Shown: positions 39,680 through 47,802, counted from the first letter of the stretch. The stretch: 64,000 nucleotides of DNA from Corynebacterium humireducens NBRC 106098 = DSM 45392 (GCF_000819445.1 NZ_CP005286.1:2108001-2172000), one strand, 5' to 3'. Translations and numbers: made by a program. The notes: generated from the sequence alone by a model not told the origin.

Positions 39680-40342
39680 CTACAGCAGCGCCACCGCACC
39701 GAACAGCGTCAGCGCCACCGCGACGATGTAGCCCGCCAGCTTCACCATCAACTCCTGACGCTCCCGCATCCACTCGAAGGCGCGCCCGAAAGCGGAGTAC
39801 GGGTACGCACGTACCATGCCGACGAACACCGCCGACACGGTAGGCAGGCTGAGCGCCAGGCTGGCGTAGACGACGAGGCCGACGTAGCGCACAGCCACGT
39901 GGTAGTCACCGGCGGAGAGGTAGGCCAGGCCGGTGAAGAACGGCACGGAGGTGGCCGACTGCACCGCGCCGAGGATGAAGCCGACGAGCACCGTCTTCGC
40001 GGAGGGCGCCTGCAGGGGCTCCAGGATCCGGCGGACCAGGGGCGAGTCCCCGTCGCCGGAGCTGCGGAGGGTGAGCAAGAAGGTGAGCACGCCGGTGGCG
40101 ATGAGCAGGATGCCGAACACCGGGGACTCCAGGGCCCGTTGCACCAGGTCGCCCAGCCCGTCGAAGACCAGCATGGTGACGAGGGAGAGGACGAAGACGC
40201 CGAACCAGTCGCCGGCGACGAGGAGGGTGACGATGCGTCGGTAGGCGGCGTTGCGGGGCAGCATGACGCCGAGGGCGACGATGACGCCGATGAGGAGGGC
40301 GTTGAGGGAGTCCAGCAGCCCGAAGGACACGGCCTGGAACAC
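39680..40342 (-). CDS. Polytopic membrane protein, six helices
   Basis: A 220-residue protein with about six hydrophobic helices and a Ser/Asp loop near residue 95 (LRSSGDGDSPLVRRILEP). FILGAVQSATSVPFFTGLAYLSAG and the six-helix count recall LysE-clan/GAP-type exporters, but I cannot name the family. GTG at 40342 follows GAGGTGAGA. The upstream lipoprotein gene ends 41 nt away on the same strand, so an operon is possible. Confidence 0.75.
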   Translation of the reverse strand: MFQAVSFGLLDSLNALLIGVIVALGVMLPRNAAYRRIVTLLVAGDWFGVFVLSLVTMLVFDGLGDLVQRALESPVFGILLIATGVLTFLLTLRSSGDGDSPLVRRILEPLQAPSAKTVLVGFILGAVQSATSVPFFTGLAYLSAGDYHVAVRYVGLVVYASLALSLPTVSAVFVGMVRAYPYSAFGRAFEWMRERQELMVKLAGYIVAVALTLFGAVALL

Positions 40343-40383
40343 TAGATTCTCACCTCGTGGTGGTTGTTGCGCATAGGACGACC

Positions 40384-41025
40384 CTACAGTCCGGTGGCGG
40401 TGCGGACCTTCTCCAGCTGTGCCTCGAAGGCCCGGTGCACGAGGTCCTCGCTGAGCTGGCGGCCGGCGGCCAGGACGCCGTTGTTGCCGACGAAGTCCTG
40501 GAGGATGACGGCGTCGAGGGTCCGGCCGTCGTCGCCGGTGGCGGTGACGTGCATGCCGGGACGGGCCCCCTGCACGGCGGTGACGTCGTAGGTGACGTGG
40601 TGGGCGTCGTCACGCACGGGCCGGTCGCAGTGGGTGACGATGTCCCCGTAGATGCGCGCGGCGTCGACGACGGTGTCGGTGGAGAAGAGGCCGATCTCGA
40701 GGCTGCCGGCGTCGGCGGTGAACAGTCGGCTGGAGGAGGCGTGCGGGAGGAAGCGGGCGTGCAGGCCGGCGCGGATCGCCTCGGCGCAGGGGCCCTCCGT
40801 CTGGATGTCGGGTATGACGGTGCTCAGGCTCATGGTCCCCTCCCCGGCCTCGACGGGCTCCCCGGCGACGGCCTGCGGGAGGCCGGTCTCGGCGGCGGTG
40901 AGGAGCAGGGCGGTGAGTTCCCCGGCCTCGAGGAGGCCGGAGGCGGGTTCGGTGGTGCATGCCGCGAGGAGGGTGCAGGCTGCAGCCGCCGTCAGCACCG
41001 CGGCGAGCCGGCCTCCTCGTAACAT
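40384..41025 (-). CDS. Hypothetical lipoprotein
   Basis: A 213-residue exported protein: signal peptide with two hydrophobic blocks ending in LLAAC (Cys23), then a mature region rich in Ala, Thr and Asp (TVIPDIQTEGPCAEAIRAG, LEIGLFSTDTVVDAARIYGDIVTHC). The pattern resembles DUF-type sensor-like lipoproteins of Corynebacteriales, but no function is known. ATG at 41025, preceded by GGGGTT. It precedes a six-helix membrane protein gene on the same strand, and glsA follows upstream. Confidence 0.8.
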   Translation of the reverse strand: MLRGGRLAAVLTAAAACTLLAACTTEPASGLLEAGELTALLLTAAETGLPQAVAGEPVEAGEGTMSLSTVIPDIQTEGPCAEAIRAGLHARFLPHASSSRLFTADAGSLEIGLFSTDTVVDAARIYGDIVTHCDRPVRDDAHHVTYDVTAVQGARPGMHVTATGDDGRTLDAVILQDFVGNNGVLAAGRQLSEDLVHRAFEAQLEKVRTATGL

Positions 41026-41073
41026 GAAAACCCCCTGAGAAAATTAGTCTCCCTCAGTATAGTCCTCACAGAC

Positions 41074-42324
41074 TCAGAGAACGTCAACCGTGTCGACGAG
41101 GGTGCCGTCCGAGAACTCGAGGTTCGTCACCACTCCGTCGGGGTCGAAGATCGAGCACCGGAAACCGTCCTCCCGGAGCCGGCGCAGCCCCTCCTTCACC
41201 ATGCGCCGTCCCATCCGGTTGAAGGAGGTGACGCGGGAGACGTCGAGCACCAGGCGGGTGCCGCCCAGGTTGTGGGCGGACAGTTCGTGGAGGATGTTCT
41301 CCGCGGCGGTGAAGTTGATGGTGCCCTGCAGGCGGATGACCGTGTCGTCGCCGTCGCGGGTGATCGACCGCACCCCGGGTACGGACTGCTGGTCGGCGGA
41401 CATGAGGTGCAGCCCCATGTCGTGGGAGAGGAGCTCGAACATCCGCACGCCGCGCACGGAGTTGCCCTGCGAGTCCAGGCGGGGAGAGAAGGACGCGATC
41501 CCCAGCTGGCCGGGCAGCGTCCCGATGAGTCCGCCGGACACCCCGGACTTGGCGGGGATGCCCACGCCGGCCATCCAACGTCCGGCGCCGTCGTACATGC
41601 CGGCGGAGCTCATCACGGCGAGGGTGAGGCGGCAGGCCTCGGGGCTGAGGAGCCTCTCACCGGTGACGGGCTGGACGCCTCCGGTGGCCAGCGTCGCGGA
41701 CATGACGGCGAGGTCGCGCGTGGTGACCAGGATCGAGCACTGGTCCGTGTAGCTGCGGACCGCGTCGTGGGCGCTGTCGCGGATGATGCCGTAGCTGCGG
41801 AGCATGTGCGCGATGGAGAGGTTGCGGTCGGCGCCGTCGAGTTCGGAGGCGGAGAGGCCACCGTCGATACGCAGTTCCCGTCCGGCGAGGCGGGAGAACA
41901 GGTCCCGGATCTTCTCGACGCGCTCCTCCACCGACGAGTCCACCCCGTTGATCAGCTGGTTCACCGCGATGGCCCCGGCGTTGATCATCGGGTTGACGGG
42001 CCGGTTGTCGTTGTCGTCGAGGGAGAGTTCGTTGAAGGCCTCGCCGGAGGGTTCCAGTCCGACGACCTCCATCACCGCGTCGGTCCCGAGTTCCTGCAGC
42101 GCCAGGGCGAAGACGAAGGGCTTGGAGATCGACTGGATCGTGAACTCCACGTCGGCATGCTCACCGGCGGAGTACACGTGCCCGCTGGTGGTGCACAGGG
42201 CGAGGGCGAGGCGATCGGGGTCGGCCCCGGCCAGCTCGGGGATGTAGTCGGCGACCTCACCGCCGTCCGAGTCGCGGACGTGGTCGAGGATCTCCGTGAG
42301 GTAGTCGGGGATCGGCATCTTCAT
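41074..42324 (-). CDS. glsA: Glutaminase with C-terminal STAS domain
   Basis: A 416-residue enzyme hydrolysing glutamine to glutamate and ammonia. The serine-dependent beta-lactamase-like domain (residues 1-300) shows VEFTIQSISKPFVFALAL with the catalytic Ser-x-x-Lys, NPMINAGAIA, and AGVGIPAKSGVSGGLIG. Residues about 315-416 are a STAS domain (VIRLQGTINFTAAENILHEL, LVLDVSRVTSFN), as known for C. glutamicum GlsK-type proteins. ATG 42324 is used because it sits in the symmetric promoter, 8 nt after TAGTGT; the GTG at 42336 is excluded on the same ground. Confidence 0.93.
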   Translation of the reverse strand: MKMPIPDYLTEILDHVRDSDGGEVADYIPELAGADPDRLALALCTTSGHVYSAGEHADVEFTIQSISKPFVFALALQELGTDAVMEVVGLEPSGEAFNELSLDDNDNRPVNPMINAGAIAVNQLINGVDSSVEERVEKIRDLFSRLAGRELRIDGGLSASELDGADRNLSIAHMLRSYGIIRDSAHDAVRSYTDQCSILVTTRDLAVMSATLATGGVQPVTGERLLSPEACRLTLAVMSSAGMYDGAGRWMAGVGIPAKSGVSGGLIGTLPGQLGIASFSPRLDSQGNSVRGVRMFELLSHDMGLHLMSADQQSVPGVRSITRDGDDTVIRLQGTINFTAAENILHELSAHNLGGTRLVLDVSRVTSFNRMGRRMVKEGLRRLREDGFRCSIFDPDGVVTNLEFSDGTLVDTVDVL

Positions 42325-42370
42325 GCTTCCCGACACTACCGACCGGGGCCGCTAGTGTCGGGAAGCATGA
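42321..42370. promoter_or_regulatory. Symmetric divergent promoter of glsA and gntK-pncA
   Basis: An 18-bp perfect inverted repeat (42321-42338 and 42353-42370, half-site TAGTGTCGGGAAGCATGA) contains the -10 box and start codon of each gene. For the rightward gene CCGACA (42330-42335), 17-nt spacer, TAGTGT (42353-42358) and ATG at 42367; the leftward gene is the mirror image with ATG at 42324. The -35 of each lies in the other's arm, so RNA polymerase can bind only one direction at a time. Both mRNAs are expected to be leaderless and start with the same sequence. Confidence 0.8.
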
Positions 42371-43416
42371 GGAGCAGGCACATCGTCGTCATGGGGGTCT
42401 CCGGCGCGGGCAAGAGCACCGTCGGGGAACTCCTCGCCGCCCGCCTGGGCGTGCCCTACCGGGACGGCGATGACCTGCACCTGCCCGGGAGCATCACGAA
42501 GATGTCCGCCGGCGTCCCGCTTCTCGACGCCGACCGCCTCCCCTGGCTCCACCGCGTCGGCGGGTGGCTGGCCGCCCGCCCCGACGGCGGGGTCATCGCC
42601 TGCTCCGCGCTGCGCCGTTCCTACCGGGACCTCATCCGCGAGGCCTGCCCCGACGCGGTGTTCGTCCACGTCCACGGCCCGCGGGAGCTCCTGGCCTCCC
42701 GCGTGAGGGGACGGGAGGGGCATTTCATGCCGTCGAGCCTGCTCGACTCGCAGCTCGCCCTCCTCGAGCCGCTCGCCCCGGACGAGGCGGGTACGGAGTT
42801 CGACGCCGCCCACTCCCCCACCGTGCTCGTCGAGCGGATCTATGCTGGGCTCATGAGCACCCCGAAGACTGCCCTCGTCATCGTCGACGTCCAGAACGAC
42901 TTCTGCCCCGGCGGTTCCCTCGCCACCGACCGCGGCGACGAGGTCGCCCGCCTCATCGGTGAGTACCAGGACTCCCACGGCGACCGCTACGCGCACGTCG
43001 TGGCCACGCAGGACTGGCACATCGACCCGGGCGCGCACTTCTCCGACAACCCCGACTACGTCGACTCCTGGCCCGTCCACTGCGTCGCCGACTCGGAGGG
43101 CGCGGCCATGCACCGCGACGTCCGCACAGACGCCATCGAGGCCTACTTCCGCAAGGGCGCCTACACCGCCGCCTACTCGGGTTTCGAGGGCGACGCCGAC
43201 GGCGTGAGCATGCGGGACTGGCTGCGGGAGAGGGGCGTCGAGAAGCTCGACATCGTGGGCATCGCCACCGACCACTGCGTGCGGGCGACCGCCCTGGACG
43301 CGCTGGAGGCCGACTTCGAGGTACGCGTGCTCACCGACATGTGCTCCCCCGTCGACGAGGCCCGCGGGGAGGCGGCGCTTCAGGAGCTGGTGAAGGCCGG
43401 TGCGCAGCTAAGCTGA
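42367..43416 (+). CDS. gntK-pncA: Gluconokinase fused in frame to a nicotinamidase
   Basis: One uninterrupted 349-codon frame. Residues 1-162 are a GntK-type gluconokinase (VVMGVSGAGKSTVGELLAARL P-loop, GDDLHLPGSITKMSAG, CSALRRSYRDLIR, EGHFMPSSLLDSQ), the length of a full enzyme. Residues 163-349 begin MSTPKTALVIVDVQNDFCPGGSL and carry ATQDWHIDPGAHF, TDHCVRATALDAL, the Asp-Lys-Cys nicotinamidase triad. No stop separates them. However TATGCT at 42841-42846 is 6 nt before the internal ATG at 42853, so pncA may also be made alone from a leaderless internal transcript. Confidence 0.9.
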   Translation: MRSRHIVVMGVSGAGKSTVGELLAARLGVPYRDGDDLHLPGSITKMSAGVPLLDADRLPWLHRVGGWLAARPDGGVIACSALRRSYRDLIREACPDAVFVHVHGPRELLASRVRGREGHFMPSSLLDSQLALLEPLAPDEAGTEFDAAHSPTVLVERIYAGLMSTPKTALVIVDVQNDFCPGGSLATDRGDEVARLIGEYQDSHGDRYAHVVATQDWHIDPGAHFSDNPDYVDSWPVHCVADSEGAAMHRDVRTDAIEAYFRKGAYTAAYSGFEGDADGVSMRDWLRERGVEKLDIVGIATDHCVRATALDALEADFEVRVLTDMCSPVDEARGEAALQELVKAGAQLS

Positions 43417-43420
43417 GACC

Positions 43421-43927
43421 ATGACCCACCGCCTCGTCATCATGCGCCACGCGAAATCGTCGTGGAAGGAACCGCTGCCGGACCACCAGCGCCCGTTGAA
43501 CAAGCGCGGCCGCCGCGACGGCCGGGCCGCCGGCGAGTGGCTGGCCGCCCACGTCGGCACCGTCGACCGTGTCCTCAGCTCCACCTCCACCCGCACGCGC
43601 CTGACCTGGGAACGCGTCGAGGCCGGCGGCGGCAGCGCCGCGCAGGTCACCTTCCACGACGCGCTCTACGGCGGCAGCACCGAGGACTTCCTCCGCCTTC
43701 TGCACACGCTCCCCGAGAGCGTCGGCACCGCCCTCGTCCTGGCCCACTGGCCGGGCGTCGAGGAGGCCGTCCGCGAACTCGCTCCGCGTGACGACAACCC
43801 CGGCTGGACCGGCATCGACACCAAGTTCCCCACCAGCGCCATCGCGCTTCTCGACGTCCCCGGCACCTGGGCCGACCTCACCCCCGGGGGCGCGCGCCTG
43901 CTCGACTACGTGGTGCCGCGGGGTTAG
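43421..43927 (+). CDS. Histidine phosphatase family protein (SixA-like)
   Basis: A 168-residue phosphohistidine-mechanism protein: LVIMRHAKSSW with the catalytic RHG-type His (here RHA), PLNKRGRRDGRAAGEWLA, RVLSSTSTRTRLTWERV and VLVLAHWPGVEEAV with the second His. SixA homologues dephosphorylate histidine phosphotransfer proteins; the substrate here is unknown. The ATG at 43421 is 6 nt after TAAGCT, which overlaps the end of the preceding gene, so it is probably leaderless. A short gap separates it from the DnaA-box-like repeat. Confidence 0.9.
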   Translation: MTHRLVIMRHAKSSWKEPLPDHQRPLNKRGRRDGRAAGEWLAAHVGTVDRVLSSTSTRTRLTWERVEAGGGSAAQVTFHDALYGGSTEDFLRLLHTLPESVGTALVLAHWPGVEEAVRELAPRDDNPGWTGIDTKFPTSAIALLDVPGTWADLTPGGARLLDYVVPRG

Positions 43928-43958
43928 TCAACTGGGGTTCGTTGTCGGTCGCGGTTTC

Positions 43959-43983
43959 TGTGGATAACCGGGGGTTGTCCACA
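43959..43983. promoter_or_regulatory. Inverted pair of DnaA-box-like sites before an HNH gene
   Basis: TGTGGATAA (43959-43967) is a perfect DnaA-box complement (TTATCCACA), and TTGTCCACA (43975-43983) differs at one base. The two face each other across 7 nt, extending to TGTGGATAACC and GGTTGTCCACA. The element is 55 nt before the HNH gene start. A role in regulation by DnaA or another factor is possible; the origin of replication is not implied. Confidence 0.5.
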
Positions 43984-44037
43984 GGCCTTGCGGTCGGCGT
44001 GTCGACGTGTGCCTGTCGGGCGTTTAGCGTGCGGGGC

Positions 44038-45162
44038 ATGAACCTGATGACGGCGTTTGAGGCCCTGCGCGCCATGCCGGTGCTGGAGGCACTGACGGCC
44101 GGCACGGTGGATGCCGCTGCGCTGTCCGAGTTGGGGTTCAGGGATGCGGGTGCCTGGCAGAAACTCGCCGGGGTGTACTTCGGTCCCACCCGCCACCGGA
44201 AGCTACAGGCTGCGGCCCGGGACGCTGCGGTGGGGTTGTCCCTGGATGCTCTGGGGGTGGTGGAGAAGAACACCCGCCGCCTCCTGTCGGGTGCTGCCGT
44301 CACCCCCTGGGAGCTCCGCGTCGAGTTGTGCGCCCTGCGAGGCACGGTTGCCGAGATTGATCAGGCGGCCGCGGCCCGCGTGCGTGACTACAACCGGGGT
44401 GTGGAGGATGCGGAGAAGAAGGCCTACGGGGGCAGGTCCCTCAAGGGTGGGAAGAACACCGACGCCCGGGGCCTGCGCACTGCCACGTTCACCGGCCCGG
44501 AACACCTTATGGCCGCCTTCCTCGGGGACCTGCACACCAAAGCCCAGGAACTACGACGAGCCGATCCACGCTTGTCGTATGAGCAGGCGATGTTCGACGC
44601 CCTGCTGGCCGGCGGGGCCGGGGTGTCCGGTCCGGTCACCCCGGTCCCGCACGTGGTCATCGGGTTACCGGATTATGCGAAGCTGTTGCGGCAGGAGGGG
44701 GATGAGACGATCTTCGCCCTCACCGACGGCACCACCATTACCGGGGCGGAGTTGGTGGCCCGGGAGATGGCCACCGTGGGGGTGGTGGGCCTGTACGACC
44801 CGATCTCTGGTGGGGTGAACATGTACCGGGAGGAGCGTTTCGCCACCTGGAAGCAGCGGATGCTGCTGGCGGCGGAGACGATCCTGTGCCCGCACCCGGG
44901 GTGTACGACCCCGGCGAGTCAGTGCCAGGTACATCATCTGATCGCCTGGGAGCAGGGTGGGGAGACCAACATCGAGAACCTGTCGATGGCGTGCGCGGTG
45001 CACAACGCGCGCAATGACGATGATCCGAATGCCCCACCCCGGAATGGGCGCCTGGAGCGCCGGCCTGGTGGGGTGGTGCATCTGCCTCCGGATGGTGGGC
45101 CACCACGGGAGAACATCCACCCGATACGGAAACTCTCCGCCATGGCGTTGATCAACAACTAG
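44038..45162 (+). CDS. HNH endonuclease of the DUF222 (13E12-like) family
   Basis: A 374-residue protein with an N-terminal DUF222 region (residues about 1-250: RKLQAAARDAAVGLSLDALGVVEKNTRRLL, ARVRDYNRGVEDAEKKAYGG) and a C-terminal HNH nuclease fold: CPHPGCTTPASQCQVHHLIAWEQGGETNIENLSMACAVHNARND, with paired cysteines, His-His, Asn and His. This family is repeated in actinobacterial genomes and often lies at mobile regions; function is unclear. TAGCGT is 7 nt before the ATG at 44038 (leaderless). No copy of the dodecamer is seen in this gene. The stop shares CTAG with the DUF305 gene. Confidence 0.9.
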   Translation: MNLMTAFEALRAMPVLEALTAGTVDAAALSELGFRDAGAWQKLAGVYFGPTRHRKLQAAARDAAVGLSLDALGVVEKNTRRLLSGAAVTPWELRVELCALRGTVAEIDQAAAARVRDYNRGVEDAEKKAYGGRSLKGGKNTDARGLRTATFTGPEHLMAAFLGDLHTKAQELRRADPRLSYEQAMFDALLAGGAGVSGPVTPVPHVVIGLPDYAKLLRQEGDETIFALTDGTTITGAELVAREMATVGVVGLYDPISGGVNMYREERFATWKQRMLLAAETILCPHPGCTTPASQCQVHHLIAWEQGGETNIENLSMACAVHNARNDDDPNAPPRNGRLERRPGGVVHLPPDGGPPRENIHPIRKLSAMALINN

Positions 45163-45752
45163 GGAGTCGGCACCCCGCCGTACATCTTCTCCATCTCGGC
45201 CATCTCCGCGGTCTGGACCGTGATCATCTCCGCTGCCATCTCCCGCAGCGGAGCGTATCCGCCGTTGTCCACCTGGTCCTGGGTCATCGCGATGACCTCC
45301 TGGTGGTGGAAGTGCATGAGCTCGAGGAAGCGGGTGTGCAGCGCCTCCCCCTCGAGCGTCGTGAAGGACTCGTAGACACCCGGGCTGACCATGCCGTTGG
45401 CGATGTGCCGCGAGTGCAGCTCCATGTCCGCGTCGATCCCCCACTCGTCGGCCCAGGCGTTCATCTGCTCGTTCTCCCGCTGCTGGCCGTCGCGGATGCG
45501 CTGCGCCAGGTCACGCAGCGCCGGATCGTCGACGTCGGAGGCCAGCAGCACGTCGGACATGTCAATGGCCTGCTGGTGGTGCGGGACCATCATGCCGAGG
45601 AAGTGGACGTCGGTGTCGTTTGCCTCCGCCGGCATGGCGTCGGTGCGCTCGGAGAGCATCGTCTCCGTCGCGGCGGTCTCCGTCGGGGAGCAGCCCGCCA
45701 GGAGCACGGCGGCGGCGAGCAGCGGGGCAGCAAAAAAAGGCAGGGTGCGCAT
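45159..45752 (-). CDS. DUF305 lipoprotein
   Basis: A 197-residue secreted lipoprotein: signal peptide ending LLAGC (Cys21), then DVHFLGMMVPHHQQAIDMSD and RFLELMHFHHQEVIAMTQ, the two His-pair helices of DUF305, a four-helix bundle likely to bind metal. Such proteins are sometimes linked to copper. TAGGGT lies 8 nt before the ATG at 45752, suggesting a leaderless mRNA. It ends in a 4-nt CTAG overlap with the convergent HNH gene. Confidence 0.88.
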   Translation of the reverse strand: MRTLPFFAAPLLAAAVLLAGCSPTETAATETMLSERTDAMPAEANDTDVHFLGMMVPHHQQAIDMSDVLLASDVDDPALRDLAQRIRDGQQRENEQMNAWADEWGIDADMELHSRHIANGMVSPGVYESFTTLEGEALHTRFLELMHFHHQEVIAMTQDQVDNGGYAPLREMAAEMITVQTAEMAEMEKMYGGVPTP

Positions 45753-45794
45753 GGTCGAAGACCCTAGCGACACCCTGCCCGGAGACAAACTGAT

Positions 45795-46073
45795 TTATGC
45801 GCGGCCTGCGAGGAGGCGCTGGATCTCCTTGAGGTCCTTGCTGCGCTTGCGGCTGCGCAGCACGCTGATGACCACCAGGCCGACGACGGCCGCACCGACT
45901 CCTGCGAGAATCTTCTGGATCTGCGGATCCTGCATCTTGGCCTTGGCCTCACGCTGGGCGTCGGCGGCGAGGTTCTGCGGCTTGGTGCGGGTGGCCAGCT
46001 CATCGAGGGTGCTGGCGAGCTGGCGACGGGTGCGCTCGATGTCTCGCTGGATATCGTTGATGTCTCGTGCCAC
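45795..46073 (-). CDS. DUF3618 membrane-anchored protein
   Basis: A 92-residue protein: amphipathic helix RDINDIQRDIERTRRQLASTLDELATRTKPQNLA (the DUF3618 core), then one membrane helix about residues 55-72 (ILAGVGAAVVGLVVISVL) and a basic tail. DUF3618 proteins are common in Actinobacteria beside stress proteins, with no known role. GTG at 46073, with GGAGA as Shine-Dalgarno. Divergent from bcp across about 90 bp. Confidence 0.85.
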   Translation of the reverse strand: MARDINDIQRDIERTRRQLASTLDELATRTKPQNLAADAQREAKAKMQDPQIQKILAGVGAAVVGLVVISVLRSRKRSKDLKEIQRLLAGRA

Positions 46074-46164
46074 GTGGTTCTCCCGGGGTCATAAATGAAG
46101 GTCGACTGTCGTACTCAGAGTAGTGTAACGCGATCCGTGGGGGTGGAGCGGTATGGTGTAGGAC

Positions 46165-46641
46165 ATGACTGTTTCCTCACGTCTTGCCGAAGGCGACACC
46201 GCTCCCGACTTCACCCTGCCCGACGACCGGGGCAACGAGGTCTCGTTGAAGGATTTCGCCGGCGAGCGCGTGCTCGTCTACTTCTACCCACGCGCCAACA
46301 CCCCGGGCTGCACGACACAGGCCTGTGACTTCCGGGATGCCATCGAGGAGCTCAACGACCTCGACGTCAAGGTCATCGGCATCTCCCCCGACAAGCCGGA
46401 GAAGCTCGCCCAGTTCCGCGAGGATCATGGTCTGAACTTCACGCTGCTGTCGGACGTCGACAAGCAGGTCATGACCGAGTGGGGGGCGTTCGGCGAGAAG
46501 AAGAACTACGGGAAGATCGTCCAGGGAGTCATCCGTTCGACCCTGCTCGTCGAGCCAGACGGCACGATCGGCCTGGCCCGCTACAACGTGCGCGCGTCCG
46601 GCCACGTGGCCCGCATCCTGCGAGAGGTCGCCGCCGCCTGA
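46165..46641 (+). CDS. bcp: Thiol peroxidase of the Bcp/PrxQ type
   Basis: A 158-residue atypical 2-Cys peroxiredoxin that removes organic and hydrogen peroxide: LAEGDTAPDFTLPDDRGNEVSL, YFYPRANTPGCTTQACDFRD holds peroxidatic Cys (TPGC) and a second Cys five residues on, then GVIRSTLLVEPDG. The ATG at 46165 is 7 nt after TATGGT (leaderless). The TGA overlaps the ATG of the downstream TetR gene (TGATG), so the two are coupled, as at cg2736-cg2737 in C. glutamicum. Confidence 0.95.
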   Translation: MTVSSRLAEGDTAPDFTLPDDRGNEVSLKDFAGERVLVYFYPRANTPGCTTQACDFRDAIEELNDLDVKVIGISPDKPEKLAQFREDHGLNFTLLSDVDKQVMTEWGAFGEKKNYGKIVQGVIRSTLLVEPDGTIGLARYNVRASGHVARILREVAAA

Positions 46642-47288
46642 TGAGCGACGTGGAAACAGGGACGGACGACGGTCTGCTCGTCCCCCGCCGTCGGCCTGCG
46701 CAGGCCCGCAGCCGCGAGCGCTTCAACCGCATTCTCGCGGCCGCGCGCAGCGTGCTTGTCGACGTCGGCTTCGAGTCCTTCACCTTCGACGAGGTCGCCC
46801 GCCGGGCGGAGGTGCCCATCGGCACGCTCTACCAGTTCTTCGCGAACAAGTACGTGCTGATCTGCGAGCTCGACCGCGTCGACACGGCGGAGAACGTGTC
46901 GGAGCTGCAGAAGTTCTCCGGCCGGGTGCCCGCCCCGCAGTGGCCGGACATCCTCGACGAGTTCATCGACCACCTCGCCCGCCTGTGGCGGGAGGATCCT
47001 TCACGACGTGCCGTGTGGCACGCCGTCCAGTCCACCCCGGCGACGCGCGCCACGGCGGCCGCGACGGAGAAGCAGATGCTGGACATCATCTCCGACGTCG
47101 TGGCCCCGCTGTCCCCCGGGGCGACGCACGCGGAGCGTTACCGTCTGGCGGCGCTGCTGGTGCATACGGTGTCATCGCTGCTCAACTTCGCCATCCGTGA
47201 CGCGGAGCATGAGGACCACTTCGAGACGATCGTCAACGAAATCAAGCGCATGCTCGTCGCCTACCTCTTCGCGGTGGCCACAAGTTAG
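46641..47288 (+). CDS. fasR: TetR-family repressor of fatty acid synthesis (FasR-like)
   Basis: A 215-residue TetR regulator: RERFNRILAAARSVLVDVGFESFTFDEVARRAEVPIGTLYQFFANKYVLI is the HTH, followed by an all-helical ligand domain. In C. glutamicum the gene directly after bcp (cg2737) is fasR, the acyl-CoA-responsive repressor of fasA, fasB and accD genes; the same position next to bcp and near acpS and fas supports the call. I did not find a certain FasR operator. The ATG overlaps the bcp stop. Confidence 0.87.
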   Translation: MSDVETGTDDGLLVPRRRPAQARSRERFNRILAAARSVLVDVGFESFTFDEVARRAEVPIGTLYQFFANKYVLICELDRVDTAENVSELQKFSGRVPAPQWPDILDEFIDHLARLWREDPSRRAVWHAVQSTPATRATAAATEKQMLDIISDVVAPLSPGATHAERYRLAALLVHTVSSLLNFAIRDAEHEDHFETIVNEIKRMLVAYLFAVATS

Positions 47289-47298
47289 TTCATGGAAA

Positions 47299-47331
47299 CC
47301 ACTTGCCAAAGTGGAAAGTAGTTTCTAGACT
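47299..47331 (+). promoter_or_regulatory. Promoter with overlapping inverted-repeat operator
   Basis: TTGCCA (47303-47308) and TAGACT (47326-47331) have a 17-nt spacer, an unusually good promoter for this window. CCACTT-N4-AAGTGG (47299-47314) is a perfect inverted repeat over the -35, the expected place for a repressor such as the winged-helix protein encoded at the end of the operon. Confidence 0.65.
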
Positions 47332-47364
47332 CCTGGGTAAGACGCCATCCACCCAGGAGCCATC

Positions 47365-47802
47365 ATGAACCTCTCCCCCGCCAACGCCCGCGAACTCCTC
47401 GACCGCGCCGAGTCCACCACCCGCGGCGCAGCCCATTTCTCCTTCGCCTGGCTCTGCTACATCGCCCTCTGCTCCGGCGGCGCCGTCGCCGCAGTGGGCC
47501 TGGCCTACGCCAACGTCACCGGCGTCTCCCCCCTCCCCGCCTGGCTCGCCGCCGGGCTGTGGATCACCGTCGGAGTGGCCTTCATCGCCGGAGCCACCTC
47601 CCTGTCCCCGCCCACCCGCCGCGGATTCAACTCACGGTGGACACTCTTCATCATCCTGTGGGTGGCCCTGTGGTCGGTGGTCTCTTTCCTCAACAGCCAC
47701 TTCACCCTCGGCCACGGCACCGCGCTGGCCGCCGGCTTCATGGTCCTGGCCGTGCTGGGACCACTGTGGGAGATCATCGCGCTGCGCAGGGTGGCGAAGT
47801 GA
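47365..47802 (+). CDS. Four-helix membrane protein paired with a winged-helix regulator
   Basis: A 145-residue membrane protein with four predicted helices (about residues 25-50, 58-78, 90-110, 118-138). No catalytic motif. AGGAG at 47349-47353 precedes the ATG at 47365. The stop overlaps the GTG of the next gene (GTGA), so membrane protein and wHTH protein form a translationally coupled unit behind an operator-bearing promoter. Function unknown; two-gene modules of this shape are widespread but uncharacterised. Confidence 0.8.
   Translation: MNLSPANARELLDRAESTTRGAAHFSFAWLCYIALCSGGAVAAVGLAYANVTGVSPLPAWLAAGLWITVGVAFIAGATSLSPPTRRGFNSRWTLFIILWVALWSVVSFLNSHFTLGHGTALAAGFMVLAVLGPLWEIIALRRVAK

Noticed and set aside
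43959..43983. Replication origin, suggested by DnaA-box-like sites
   Set aside because: Only one perfect box plus one mismatch, no dnaA, dnaN or cluster of boxes, so origin function is not supported.
44038..45162. HNH/DUF222 gene as part of a prophage or toxin-antitoxin system
   Set aside because: No integrase, phage structural or partner gene adjoins it, and the surrounding genes are ordinary chromosomal ones.
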